From Leishmania donovani (Eukaryota > Euglenozoa > Kinetoplastea > Trypanosomatida > Trypanosomatidae): a DNA stretch of 64,000 nucleotides. Below the pieces are notes generated by a model. The model saw only the letters and a program-made list of their open reading frames with translations. It was not told the DNA's origin and ran no database searches. The stretch is from the NCBI RefSeq assembly GCF_000227135.1, contig NC_018230.1:266387-330386 (forward strand), given 5' to 3'. Below, in pieces: positions 45,901 to 55,502 of the stretch (position 1 is the stretch's first letter; each line of letters starts with the position of its first letter). Made by a program: the position numbers and the translations under genes.

Positions 45901-48900
45901 GGGTGGACTGCCACTCCGCAACCAGTCCGACGACGCGGAAGCAAAGGCGCCATGGGGGCTGCTGCCGCTCTCGCTCTGCATGCGACGGCGATGCGTGCTG
46001 CAGTAACCGCGCCGGCCAAGGAAGGCATCTAAGATGCCCTCGGCATTGGTGTCCGCGAGCGGCTCATCACTGTCGTGCCAGCCAGCCATCGCACCCGCGG
46101 CAGTGGCGGCGGTAGTCGTGATGAGGGACGTGCTAGAGTGCGTGCGTGATGGCGGTTGCTGCATCGCCGCCTGGCCCGTGCCTTCGCCGCTGCACTCGTC
46201 CATCGCATCCGCCAGGTACGTCGGCGCCGACATGACGTGCCGCTCGAGGAGATGTCCGCCCACACTGGCGCTACCGCTACCAAAACTGGTGGCGGGGCCG
46301 TTTATGCCGAGCGTGATGGGCAGCGGCGCCGTGCTCTCGTGACTGCGGCTGCTGCTGAAGGGCGGCGAGGAGGGCGCCGTTGTGGCGGCGCCTGCGTTTG
46401 ACTCCGCCGCGATGAGACCGCGAGAGTGCGCGGCTGCTGTCGAGTCTAGCGAAGACAGGAACACAGGCCTCTGCGGGGAGCTGCCGTGGGGAATGTTGTT
46501 GTGCCGCCATCGCGGGGTCGACATGGACGCCAAGCGCTCGTGTGTCGTCAGAGTGCTGTAGGCACCCGCTGAATTCGCCATCACCCTTGCTTCTTGCTGT
46601 GACGCGAGGCGCTGCGGCAACGATCGCGACGCAGGGACTCTGGTGTCGTACATGGTCAGCCAAGCCGGCGGCTTCGGTGTCGCAGCGGGGGGCGCGTCGC
46701 TGGCGGCCGTCGTGTCGGCAGCCACAGATGCTTGGCTCGGCGCCGAGCGGGCGGCGGCCGCTTCTGCAGGGGCAGAGTGGATGCCCCACCCCACCGCGTG
46801 CGGCGGCACATCGCTGTCGCTCCAGCTCTCCGCGTCCATAGTGGTGACAGAGGCGGTGGCCTTGGCAGGATACCGGTTCAAGTTTGAGGGCCTGGAGGGC
46901 GACGGTGTGGAGGCAGCCGAGGACAACGAGACTGGGTGCCGCTGCTGCTGCGGTTGCCGGGAGGGAGGTGGGGGCAGCCCCGGCGACTGTATGAGCGACG
47001 ACCCCGACGATGCAGATTGGTACTGCACGGAGGTGTCTATCTGTGTAGCGGTGCCGGCGCACAGCGTGAGGGAGCCTGCCGGCGAGTTGCCGAGAGGCAG
47101 GACGCCTCCGGCACTGTCCAAGTTGCGCCGTTGCGCCGAGGAGTGGCCGATGGGTGAGGTAGACGAGCTCGGGTACGCGCTCATGTCAGCAGAGCCCTCA
47201 TCTGCGGCCCGTTTTGCGCTTCGCACGGTCGCAGGTGAGCTATCGTCACCTCCGCTGCCGGTGACAGCACCGTCACCGCCGTCCTGGATGAGGTGCTTGC
47301 TGCGGATTACAGTGAGCAGATAGCGGGCGACGCCGCTGTGCCGGTTCGCCGCGGCGCAGTCGAGTGGCGTGCGGCCGTTGTTGTCGACAGCCACGACATT
47401 GGCACCGAAGGAGAGGAGCACGCGCACAATGGCTTGATTGCCCTCTCCGGCCGCCACGTGCAGCGGGGTGCAGCCGTTGTAGTCGCGGTCGTTTACATTG
47501 CACAGTCCCTCCTGCAGGAGGTACTGCAGTTGCGAGGCGTTGCTGGCGCGGACGAGGGCGAAGATGTTGCGCGCCGTCGCCTCCTTCTGCAACAGTTCCA
47601 GCTGCTTGTGCAGCCGATGTCGCCGCCGCTTGAGCTCAGCGATCAGCGCGGACCTGTTCTGCTGCATGACGACGGACGCGGCGAAGGGATCGCGCAGCGT
47701 GGAGGCGCCGGCTACCGTGGAGCTGCCAGAGAAGAGGGTAGAGGAGTTGACGAAGGTGCCCAAGCTTCCTGCACCAACGTTGATAGCTGACACCCCGCCC
47801 GCGATGCCGGCGATGCTGTTGTTGCTGATGGCGTTCATGTTGGCGCTGCTTGAGCTCCAGAAAGAGTTGCTGGCGACGCTGGTGGTGCGCTGGCCCAGAG
47901 CGGCGGTAGCGCTCAGCACACCGGAATTGTTCGCCTGCTGCTGTTGCTGTTTCGGCCACAGCGGAGACGTGGCCGTGCTGTTGCCAAGCAGCCCGCCCAA
48001 CGCCGTCGCCGAGCTCATGCCGATCAGGTACGACGGGGCAGTGAGCGAGCGCTTCAGCATCGCTGCGCGATTCACCGACCTGATGCCAGCGCTACCGCCA
48101 GTTTCCAAGCCTTGTCGCAGGAGAGCCTCTTCCTCCAGTGAGTCGGAAGCCACCGCACCACCGGTGGCGCCGCCTGCCGCACGGGACTGCGAAGAGGCGC
48201 CACCGAGGGCCGCCGCGCGATCAATGTCGAGGGACTGCGGTGCCTTCTGCATGTGTGCATCGTCGACACCCTGCAGATAGAGGGTCGTACGCGCCTCCGT
48301 CCTGAAGGCCCTCGCCGTGCCTGTTGTTGCTGCTGCTGCTGCTGCTGCGGCGGCGGCGGCGGCCTCCACCATGTCCTCGTCGGTGACGGAGGCCGGGAGC
48401 GCGCATGTGTGTTCGGAAGTCTGATGTGAGTCGACGAGGCTGTATATGCTGCCTTCCTCCCTCGATGCAAAACTCGTGACGCGTGGAAGATCGCCGCGAC
48501 TGTCGTCACTGTGCTGTGGCTGGCCCGTCGCCACCAAGTGCTGCTGACCTGCTGCATCGGCCGCCACGATATCATCTTCCGCCTCTGCGCCATCAGCGGC
48601 ACTGTCGCCGGTCGCCGGCCCGAAGCTGACCGTGCCCGTAGGATCCAGCGTGGCGAAAGTGTGCCGCACACCAAGGCGGCGTGCCGCATCGTAAGAGGTG
48701 GCAGGGGCCGCGGCACCTGCCGACACTGATGCTGATGGTGCAGGTGCGCAAGTGGAGAATGGTGTCGCGGCCGTGGTCGCCTCGGACGGAGCCTGCGCGT
48801 CCTCGCCAGACACCTTGCTCGCGAGCGACATGGGCGCTGCCTTGGTATGCGAGAGAGCTCGCTTCAGCTCCGTCGTTGGAGTATTAGTGGTGAGCATGCC

Positions 48901-50127
48901 TCTGCCACTCAGGAGCTGCGCCGGTGAGGACTCCAGCGCTGCAGGAGACTCAGCGTCTGGCAAGCTGCCCCCACCGCTGGACATCGGCGTCGCGTGTGGG
49001 GATGGAAAGACGGCCGTGCGGCCAGAGGTGGAAGACGTCGGCGCAGTGCGCCGCAGCTGCACCTTGGTCGTTGGACTACTCACGGACGTGCTCGGGTTCG
49101 ACGCTGATTTATGCGCCCGGGCCGCTACCGCCGCGCCCATTGCCGCGGTCGTCGGAACATTGGAGAAGAGCGGCGCTGGCACGTTGCCGCCACGCCGGCG
49201 GCCGAGCGCCCCCTCGCTCGAAGCGGCGACGGCGCGGCGCTGACGGCCGCGACCCTTCTGCTGCTGTTGCTGGAAGGCCACCGCAGCCACTGGCGCCGCA
49301 CCCCAGTGCCAGGCCTGTGCACTTGCCGTCAACCCCACCGGGTTGCTCCGCTGCTTTCTACAGACGCGCTGACTGCTTCTATCAATCCCGGCTCCCGCGG
49401 TGATCGGCGATGTGGTGGTGGTGGTGGGGCTAGCGTTGACGTGTACGGGTGTGCGCTGCGCCGCTTCGGCTGGGAGGTGCTCGTTAAAACCCGCGGTGCC
49501 AGACATACTTGCGTTGCCATACCGCGCCGTCTCGGCTGGCGACCTCTGCGTGCTGCTCTTCGCCGTGGATGGCGAGGTCGGCGAGGCGAGACAGACGCTG
49601 CCGTACCGCGAGTGCGTGCCTAGGCGATGGCGCAGTGGTTGGTTCTGGGGGAGCGCCGCTGCCTCCAACGCGCCACTGCTGCCGCACCGCGCATGCGTGG
49701 CGAGTTCCGATGCCGCGGAAACGAGCGAGCCTGTTCCGCGACTTCTGCTGCCGCCGTCCGCTGCGCCAAACGCTCCGCGCGCGCGACCACTACCTCTGCC
49801 GCTAACGCCGCAGCGCCACACCTGCAGGTCTGCCAGGGTGCGCGTCGTCGCGGAATATGTCGGGGTGCTGAAGGGGGACAGGCGGGGCCGCACAGGCAAC
49901 TCAAGACCGACGTCTCCGGGGCTTGGTGGGCTCACGGTCAACGCCCCTCCTGTTCGGCTCTGCATGTGCTGCTGCAGTGCTTGGCTGCCGTACATGAGGA
50001 ATGAAACATCACGTCGGTGAGGCTGCTGCTGCTGCGGTTGCGGTAGGCGACCGTGGTTGTCGTCGCCGTCGCCCTGAGTAACACCCTCTTGGTCGTCCGC
50101 GGCGGGCGACGCACTCGCCTCGCTCAT
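42946..50127 (-). CDS. Ankyrin-repeat 6-phosphofructo-2-kinase with inactive fructose-2,6-bisphosphatase domain (2393 aa)
   Basis: PFK-2 makes fructose 2,6-bisphosphate, which in trypanosomatids activates pyruvate kinase rather than PFK-1. The ATG at 50127 (MSEASASPAADDQ) is chosen because upstream codons are a repetitive (AC)n spacer. About 820 disordered residues lead to a basic helix (ALIAELKRRRHRLHKQLELL) and ankyrin repeats at about 845-937 (NDRDYNGCTPLHVAAGEGNQ; NNGRTPLDCAAANRHSG). After another disordered stretch the PFK-2 domain (about 1725-1945) has Walker A GLPGRGKS, FNAGNYRR, ILDATNTTRKRR, ESVCTDD and MPYIKIVNV, all as in bifunctional enzymes. The bisphosphatase domain (1945-2380) keeps the scaffold (GGDERLTAQGEAYALAL; GLDNINFGRF; NGESCRQVNVRLEP), but the RHGE histidine motif reads LPGE and the second catalytic His (CHQAV) reads APAVP. 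It should therefore be a kinase only. Confidence 0.92.
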   Translation of the reverse strand: MSEASASPAADDQEGVTQGDGDDNHGRLPQPQQQQPHRRDVSFLMYGSQALQQHMQSRTGGALTVSPPSPGDVGLELPVRPRLSPFSTPTYSATTRTLADLQVWRCGVSGRGSGRARGAFGAADGGSRSRGTGSLVSAASELATHARCGSSGALEAAALPQNQPLRHRLGTHSRYGSVCLASPTSPSTAKSSTQRSPAETARYGNASMSGTAGFNEHLPAEAAQRTPVHVNASPTTTTTSPITAGAGIDRSSQRVCRKQRSNPVGLTASAQAWHWGAAPVAAVAFQQQQQKGRGRQRRAVAASSEGALGRRRGGNVPAPLFSNVPTTAAMGAAVAARAHKSASNPSTSVSSPTTKVQLRRTAPTSSTSGRTAVFPSPHATPMSSGGGSLPDAESPAALESSPAQLLSGRGMLTTNTPTTELKRALSHTKAAPMSLASKVSGEDAQAPSEATTAATPFSTCAPAPSASVSAGAAAPATSYDAARRLGVRHTFATLDPTGTVSFGPATGDSAADGAEAEDDIVAADAAGQQHLVATGQPQHSDDSRGDLPRVTSFASREEGSIYSLVDSHQTSEHTCALPASVTDEDMVEAAAAAAAAAAAATTGTARAFRTEARTTLYLQGVDDAHMQKAPQSLDIDRAAALGGASSQSRAAGGATGGAVASDSLEEEALLRQGLETGGSAGIRSVNRAAMLKRSLTAPSYLIGMSSATALGGLLGNSTATSPLWPKQQQQQANNSGVLSATAALGQRTTSVASNSFWSSSSANMNAISNNSIAGIAGGVSAINVGAGSLGTFVNSSTLFSGSSTVAGASTLRDPFAASVVMQQNRSALIAELKRRRHRLHKQLELLQKEATARNIFALVRASNASQLQYLLQEGLCNVNDRDYNGCTPLHVAAGEGNQAIVRVLLSFGANVVAVDNNGRTPLDCAAANRHSGVARYLLTVIRSKHLIQDGGDGAVTGSGGDDSSPATVRSAKRAADEGSADMSAYPSSSTSPIGHSSAQRRNLDSAGGVLPLGNSPAGSLTLCAGTATQIDTSVQYQSASSGSSLIQSPGLPPPPSRQPQQQRHPVSLSSAASTPSPSRPSNLNRYPAKATASVTTMDAESWSDSDVPPHAVGWGIHSAPAEAAAARSAPSQASVAADTTAASDAPPAATPKPPAWLTMYDTRVPASRSLPQRLASQQEARVMANSAGAYSTLTTHERLASMSTPRWRHNNIPHGSSPQRPVFLSSLDSTAAAHSRGLIAAESNAGAATTAPSSPPFSSSRSHESTAPLPITLGINGPATSFGSGSASVGGHLLERHVMSAPTYLADAMDECSGEGTGQAAMQQPPSRTHSSTSLITTTAATAAGAMAGWHDSDEPLADTNAEGILDAFLGRRGYCSTHRRRMQSESGSSPHGAFASASSDWLRSGSPPILSAGEDKQQRSRNDYNFNATGSFPGEVPSKLCPPPAPTAATGAATTAVATPATSAAASGGGAQQRHMLLRPPRRPDSRSPAAERGGATTTADAVACPMRILHPLQLLGVDSHEELSGYHGRAATSMTSSTTAATAASGGGSPRGAGAASSSLCDMGQQSFEEHHHHYRLTAFGVLGNQQQLRGKYSCDGHSTPPPLLQAPRAVCDPAKLEAAVAEPASPSGGGGGDGGNSSSAITKNGNSDVTSFFSVPVVAAPSSSSNATAVPAETAKVLVAASAAAPAAAPTAGSHTAEEQPFLQEMHHELVELAALHHSSYTTISDTVSVIVCMVGLPGRGKSFISKRLVRYMNWKGVPCKVFNAGNYRRQLLGVEATAGADFFNPDNPQGAQLRERMAELACEDLVNFIASHSLAVGILDATNTTRKRRAWLSDYFQKEAQRHAVPYRLLFIESVCTDDTIVTENILRSKCGNDDFRNLKDVSAVISEFRNRILQYEKVYETLEPEERMPYIKIVNVKHHVILHRVPNGLGSRIAFFLLNLHPIAFPIYVALPGETVGDSKHVYGGDERLTAQGEAYALALKHFIQDRYVPHMVVLHATNYCVLSTLAPLMEGATQEEDASALQVSSSANQHSAPAGQQCAAKATLAPADAVATTGSGPSTPNASSEAPQDPQQHGGGVAEEQSVHEDNSDQVDADEEDVGDEVLCAVPGLDNINFGRFSGHTAAWVKEKYPRLSALLYDVDDEDVVGDARAGAAAAGQQHQSRKGSGEADATASSAPVGSVTAAEWLAAPLPPRVHYATHEEAVSHLQRALSGADPRLSYCTQLPNGESCRQVNVRLEPALMAVMRTQSPVFVVAPAVPAQGILSFFMDVIPELSPTIRIPKGCVIEIGVKDGITVHPLLPNALPERMTRSPLTVLPEIQDAIREVAAASSMETCAARTCAKVSAPTQAGGCTAVGGGAAALLSAVAAGSEAGGSVKGDACPVNASAS

Positions 50128-50201
50128 GTGAACGTGTCGCAGCGGCCGTTGGGTGGGTATGCAGGTGGGGCCTTGATGGCGCACTATGCCGATTACAGGG
50201 C

Positions 50202-50238
<37 letters not shown>

Positions 50239-51420
50239 ACAGACAGGGGTGTGGGGCGCTAGCGGCGAGGAGAGATGGGACAGGGCGTACCTATATATGT
50301 ATATGTATGGAGGGGGGAGCCAAGAGAACAAGGATGAACACACACACGAGAGATCACGAGCGCGAGCACCAGCACCGCCACCTTCTGCTCAAGCAGAGTG
50401 CTGTCTCCGTGCGGATCAGCAAGTGAGGAGAAGAGAAGTGGACGAGCAGATGGCTGTGACAGCCGGTGAAAGCACACCCTGACGGTGTTGTTGATGCAGA
50501 GGCTGGTTGCTGTCGCAGTGGAGTGTGCGTGTGTGGTGGTGGTGGTGGGTGTCGAAAGGCGGAGGAGACACCAGCCGGTAATGGCACAGAATCAGCCACG
50601 CCGGCAGAGCAGGAAAACGAGCGGCAGAGACTCTGGTCGAGGTAAGGAAGGTGAAAGCGAAGTGGCGAGAGAAAGTAGAGGGAGGGGCGGAGGGTTCCGG
50701 AGCATCAACCGGCGCTGCTGGAGGCACGCACACGTGGCCGCATGTGCGCGCTAGCTTATATACATACATCACCACGGTGTGTCCACACCGTCTCGCTGCC
50801 ATACATCCCACCAGGAGCTCAAACGCCGCGCGAGCCACCCGGCCCTGCCCCACAGCACCCCATCGCGTGGTGCCAAGCAGCCGTAGACGCGCGCGTTACC
50901 GCTCGTGGGCCGCCTCAGTCCTCTCGGCACCGCCTCTGCCTCGAACTCCACCCACCCAGCTCATAGCCGCTCCCCCTATCATGTTGGCTGCCACCCCTTG
51001 GGTGCATCTCCACCTTCCCTCAGGGCCGCACTCCGGCGCCCGACACCCCAGTGGGCAGTGTGAGAGGTGGGTGGGGGTGGGCGATGCCAGCGTGCAACGC
51101 GTGTATATGTGTGTGTGTGTGCGAGAGAGAAGGTGAGAGGCGCAGTGGCCGTCATGAATGGTGGCGCTGCCGGTCGTGGCGACCCTTGCACATCTGGCGG
51201 GATGCTGTTGATGAGGAACAGTGAGCAGTTCCTTCTGTGCGTGTGTGTGCGCCCTCACGCGTGTGCACGTGCGCATCTATGCATGTCTATGACGTCTACT
51301 GGACACGCAACTGCGCACCAGGGGAGGCACTGCGTGGAGGTTATGTCCCTCCCTCTCGACGGCCGATGATGTCGGCAGCGGCTCAGGGAGGGGTGGTGGT
51401 GAAGAGCGGACTGTTGCGTA
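50128..51420. other. Intergenic spacer with (AC)n and small AT-rich patches
   Basis: (AC)n runs at 50205-50233, TATATATGTATATGTAT at 50292-50308 and TATATACATACA at 50757-50768 stand out in GC-rich DNA. GT/GA repeats occur at 51104-51131. No gene is supported. It carries the 5' UTR of the PFK-2 gene and the 3' UTR of the membrane protein gene. Confidence 0.5.
50205..50233. repeat. (AC)14 microsatellite
   Basis: Near-perfect AC run 80 bases upstream (in the minus sense) of the PFK-2 ATG. It translates as Cys-Val repeats in the extended frame, which argues against a start further upstream. Confidence 0.85.
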
Positions 51421-54400
51421 CTAGAAAAATGTGTTCAGCAGGAAGGCGACCCAGAGCACCGCCGTGCGTGTCGCGTAGACCGCCATCAGCACGCACCACA
51501 GATATCCGGAGGTGTCCTCGGCGCCATCCGGCAACGCGCCGCCCGGAAGGAAAGCTCTATCCGACGCCGCTGCAGCGAATCGGACGCCGCCGCCGCCGCT
51601 CGTCCTCGCGGACGTCGGCGTGAAGTTGGCCACTGTCCACGCGTGAGGAAGGACCACGTCACCGCTACTGGTCCTCCGCTGCGATGGCACGGCGGCCGCC
51701 GACCACCACGACGCCGGCTGCGCCAGCCAGAGTAGCTCGACAGTGCGCTCGTCGACGAGTGCTATCTCAACGACGGTCAGCACCAACGCCACAACCACGC
51801 ACCAGAGCCGCGGCTGAAGCACGACGTGCAGGTAGAGGAAGGCAGGCAGGACTGGGTTAGTGTGGTGGAGCTGTGGGTTCAAGGATGAGGCCAGCTCCCG
51901 CCCAGCCGCTGTCGCGCCGCCCTCCACGTAGCGCGGCCGCGCATCAGCTCCCCGCGCTGCTCCACCTCGGGCTCTGCGGGCGCCACTGCTTTTGATGGTG
52001 TCGTCGCCGCGCCGCGCACAGAGCACGCAGAAGACGCGCGGCAACACACGCAGTGCGTCGCACAGCCCCTGCATGGCACGCCGCTCGATGCTGTCGAAAG
52101 TGCGCGTGAACACGTTGTTTGCCGAGAGGCTGCCCTCCAGCGTGCTGTCTGGAAAGTGCAACTGAAGAGGCGGTGCCCCCAGGGCGCGGCTGACGGCGGC
52201 GCCGCCCCCCCGCTGTGCCGCTGCCGGATGATCTCCGCGCAGCGTGAATCCCCCCTGCAGCCAATACTGCTGCTGCCGATGACGCCCCGGCACGTCTGTC
52301 GTTGCGCTGAAGGCGAGATTTCCGCCTTCGCTGTTTCGATGCAGCGGGTGGTAGCGGCTCGCACCGCCACCGGGTCCGCGCGGCGACATCAGCATGGTGG
52401 CGGGTGGGAACGTATGTTGTGCCTCGCCCAGCGTCCCCCAGCCTCCCGTGCCGGGGAGACTGCTGAGCGTGGCACCGTACGCGGCGTAGGTGGCACCAAG
52501 GCCACTGGGCCCAGTGCTTGCGCCAAGGTTCACGCTGTATCTCAGCGAGTCCAGTCGCTGACGGCCGTGTGTGGCGCCGCGGCTACCGCAGAGCACGTTC
52601 GTAGCGCTGTAGTCCAGCTCGTCGCTGCCGTACGCCCCTCTGTTCGCCCAGCCACCACCACCAACACCGCCGCCGCCGCCCATTGACATGCTGAGCCAAT
52701 CGTCGGGGGAGTGGTGCAGGGTCCCCGTGGCGAAGAGCGCTGAGCGGGAGCCGTCGTCCAGTTGGTCACTGTGGCGCGTGCCGCCGCCGAGGACGCTACT
52801 GGAGGACGCGGCATCTCGGCGCGCCATGTTCGACGGCCCTCGCGGCCCCCCCAACCCTGCCCCAGTACTGGCGCTGGCGAAGACGGTGCCATCGCTACTG
52901 GCGATGCTGTCGTTGCGAAACTCGCCACCGCCGCCCGGTCGTCGACGCTTTCCAGCCTCCCCGCCCCACTTGCTTGCGTGCTCGGCATCTTCGTCTTCCT
53001 GCTGCAGCCACCGCCGCCGCTGCGCCATCCAGCATCCCTCTGCCACGGACCACGGCGCCGGCGCGTACCCCGTGATGACGAGCAGGAGGCACAGACACAG
53101 GAGCAGGGAGGCGTGGTACACCTGGAAGAGGGTGATGAAGAGGGCAAAGGCCGGGTAGCCCTGCTCCAGCACCGGGAGCACGTGCGCGGCGGCCGCTGCA
53201 GCGGCGGTATCATCCGGCGTGGCAGACGCATGGGCGAAGAGTGCGAGCAGCAGCACGGCAGATGCGCCGCTGCCGGCATCGGCGCCGACCACACCGTCGC
53301 TGCCGATGTAGGGGGTAGGGAAGGGCACCGTGATTGCGAGAAGCGCTAGCAGTGATACGCCAGCGGCAAGGGCGCCGAGAAAGACGTGCACCCGCTGTAG
53401 GTAGCGCAGCGTGGAGAGGAAGCGGCGGCGGTATGTCGCCGCGTCGTACAACCAGTAGCAACCGATGCGCGCCATCGCCGTGCCGCTGGCGTTCGCCGAG
53501 GCGGTCACTGCCGTCGTCTCGTCTTGCCGCCGCCCCCCGTCACGACGAGCTCCACTGCTTCGGCCGTAGAGCACGCGCGCCCACCGCCGCGCACGACGGG
53601 CGTCCTCCCTTTCCTGAGCATAACGCAGCTCCGCTTCGGCGGCGTACTCGGCCAGCAGGTCGGCATGCCGCGCGTGGTCGATGAAAAGGCCATTGGGCTG
53701 CTCGACGTAGCGGTGAGCCCGCAAAGGCGGCCGCCCCCCCCAAGCGTGCGGTTCCACGTTTGCGTCGTCCGTGACCGCTGCCGCGGTCGCGCTGCCCTTC
53801 CTGATGGACTCGGGCGTCACACCCGACCCGGAGGAGAGCGATGCGGCTGCCTGTGCCCCTGTCGCGGAGGCCGGCGTCTGCCCTTTTCCGGCACCTGCCG
53901 CGGCGCCAACCCATCCGCCTTCTGGTGGATGCGCCCCACCGCCCACGCGTGGGGCAGCGTGGCTCTGCAGGACGTTCACAGATGTCGTGCCGGCACCGCC
54001 GCTGCGGATGGATGGGCGGACAACGACGTCGCCGAACACGCGGCCCTCGCCGTGGTTGCGGTCATCTGCCAAACCTGGCGTTTCGGGTCGATCAGTGAGC
54101 GCGTCCGTCGGCGCGGATGCTTCGTCTCCGGCGCGCGAGTCCCCCGGCTCCGCCGATGCCGCGCGCGTGGAGGAGTGGCGCACCTTCGCCTGCTTCGCCA
54201 CGCGCACCGCACTGTTGCTCGCCACGTACCACGCCCGAAGCTCCTCCGGCACGCAGTGCTCGTCCGGCTCGTCGGCGGCAAAGCCGCTTTTCGAGGCGGT
54301 GCCCTGTCGCTGCCGTCGCGGATGAGGGGAGGGCACGGCCTCCACGGCCGCGCTTGACAGGGCGCCGCCACTGCCCCGTCCTCCGGTCGACTCACAGCCG

Positions 54401-54702
54401 GCGGGCGAGAAAACGACGCTGTGTCGGTAGTCCAGAGCGCCGCGCTTGCGGAAGAAGCGATGCTCTTGCAGCTCACGCTGCCGCTGCACCCGCTCCCCGT
54501 CGGAGCTCGTGCGCCTGCTGCCGGTCAGCGCACGGCTGGTGGCCGCCTGCTTTCCCGGCGCAGCCTTCCTAAGGCCCTGCGACGTGCGGTAGTCATCATC
54601 GCTCTCGTCGGACCCGGTAACGGTTAAGGAGACGCTCTCGGCAAGCAGCGTGGTCGGGTCGCGGTAGCCCGCCGCAGCCGCCCCGGCGCTGGGGTGCCAC
54701 AT
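51421..54702 (-). CDS. Four-TM membrane protein with long disordered cytoplasmic parts; possibly TMEM237-like (1093 aa)
   Basis: The ATG at 54702 gives MWHPSAGAAAAGYRDPTTLL with no signal peptide. About 420 polar residues lead to a basic amphipathic stretch (YDAATYRRRFLSTLRYLQRV) and TM1 (VFLGALAAGVSLLALLAIT, about 440-460). TM2 is FALFITLFQVYHASLLLCLC onward (about 516-542). A 400-residue Gly/Ser/Arg loop follows. TM3 (WCVVVALVLTVVEIALV, about 965-981) is preceded by a hydrophobic LPAFLYLHVVL, and TM4 is at the C-terminus (VLMAVYATRTAVLWVAFLLN, about 1070-1090). The order and spacing (YP before TM2, a LxxFLYL element before TM3, a C-terminal hairpin) recall TMEM237 of the ciliary transition zone. 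The similarity is weak and I do not claim it as established. A flagellar role is a hypothesis. Confidence 0.6.
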   Translation of the reverse strand: MWHPSAGAAAAGYRDPTTLLAESVSLTVTGSDESDDDYRTSQGLRKAAPGKQAATSRALTGSRRTSSDGERVQRQRELQEHRFFRKRGALDYRHSVVFSPAGCESTGGRGSGGALSSAAVEAVPSPHPRRQRQGTASKSGFAADEPDEHCVPEELRAWYVASNSAVRVAKQAKVRHSSTRAASAEPGDSRAGDEASAPTDALTDRPETPGLADDRNHGEGRVFGDVVVRPSIRSGGAGTTSVNVLQSHAAPRVGGGAHPPEGGWVGAAAGAGKGQTPASATGAQAAASLSSGSGVTPESIRKGSATAAAVTDDANVEPHAWGGRPPLRAHRYVEQPNGLFIDHARHADLLAEYAAEAELRYAQEREDARRARRWARVLYGRSSGARRDGGRRQDETTAVTASANASGTAMARIGCYWLYDAATYRRRFLSTLRYLQRVHVFLGALAAGVSLLALLAITVPFPTPYIGSDGVVGADAGSGASAVLLLALFAHASATPDDTAAAAAAAHVLPVLEQGYPAFALFITLFQVYHASLLLCLCLLLVITGYAPAPWSVAEGCWMAQRRRWLQQEDEDAEHASKWGGEAGKRRRPGGGGEFRNDSIASSDGTVFASASTGAGLGGPRGPSNMARRDAASSSSVLGGGTRHSDQLDDGSRSALFATGTLHHSPDDWLSMSMGGGGGVGGGGWANRGAYGSDELDYSATNVLCGSRGATHGRQRLDSLRYSVNLGASTGPSGLGATYAAYGATLSSLPGTGGWGTLGEAQHTFPPATMLMSPRGPGGGASRYHPLHRNSEGGNLAFSATTDVPGRHRQQQYWLQGGFTLRGDHPAAAQRGGGAAVSRALGAPPLQLHFPDSTLEGSLSANNVFTRTFDSIERRAMQGLCDALRVLPRVFCVLCARRGDDTIKSSGARRARGGAARGADARPRYVEGGATAAGRELASSLNPQLHHTNPVLPAFLYLHVVLQPRLWCVVVALVLTVVEIALVDERTVELLWLAQPASWWSAAAVPSQRRTSSGDVVLPHAWTVANFTPTSARTSGGGGVRFAAAASDRAFLPGGALPDGAEDTSGYLWCVLMAVYATRTAVLWVAFLLNTFF

Positions 54703-55502
54703 GCGGTCCTCTCTCGATGCCTGCGTTGGCGCGGCAGTACAGCTCTACAATGAGGGTGTGGAGGGGGTGAGGGCCACTCAGCACCGATGCGGCGAGTCCG
54801 TCTCTCTACGTATGTGCGCCTCTATGGGCTGTGCGCGACAGTGACCGCGATGGTGGTGCCCTGTGGCAGCGATGGCGACGACGGCGCAACGGTGCCCCCT
54901 GGTGAGGGCTGACGGACTGGAGGAAGAGAAGAAGCGGGACGAGGAGGTTCAGCGAACAGAGGCGAGGGATGATTTGACCCGGGTGGCTGGCGCATGTGCA
55001 AGGGAGGAGGAGGTTGGGACGGACGGGGATGCGTAGGGTGAGGGCCCGCGGAGTGACGGGAGGAGGGGCAGACACTACAGTGCCGGCGCCTGCTCGCACA
55101 GGCACATGGATGCTGCTGCTGCTGCTGCTGCTGTCGCCATCGCTTCGCTTCGCTTCGGCTTCGGCGGACGGTTCCCGCGCAGTGTCGACGCCGAGGCGAC
55201 GTCGCGCGCATACAACGTGGAAGAACGCACGGGCACTCCTGAACTAAGAGCGAGGAGGACGGAGAGGGAGAAGAGGGGGGTGGGGACCGGCAGGGCCGAC
55301 TGAGGAGGGCCGTTGGTGGCGCCTGCTGCTGCTACAGCTGCTACGAGTGCTGGCACGCGGCCCTGGCACGCTGTTCCTGCTGGATGCGTAACACCTGTGC
55401 TTGCAGAAGATTACCGCGGTTGTGCCGCGATGACGGTGAGGACGGCATGGGCACTGCGGCGGCGGTTGTTGGCAGAGGCTGCGCCGTGGGCGGGGGAGCT
55501 TG
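54703..55502. other. Intergenic spacer, 800 bp
   Basis: A purine-rich block at 55245-55280 on the plus strand and GAGGAGGAGG stretches at 55000-55025 read as C/T tracts in the transcribed direction, as expected of processing signals. CTG repeats at 55111-55131 are present. Frames here have no family features; no gene is supported. Confidence 0.45.

Noticed and set aside
50128..50343. 72-codon N-terminal extension of the PFK-2 protein
   Set aside because: It translates the (AC)n microsatellite into Cys-Val repeats, so it is untranslated spacer.
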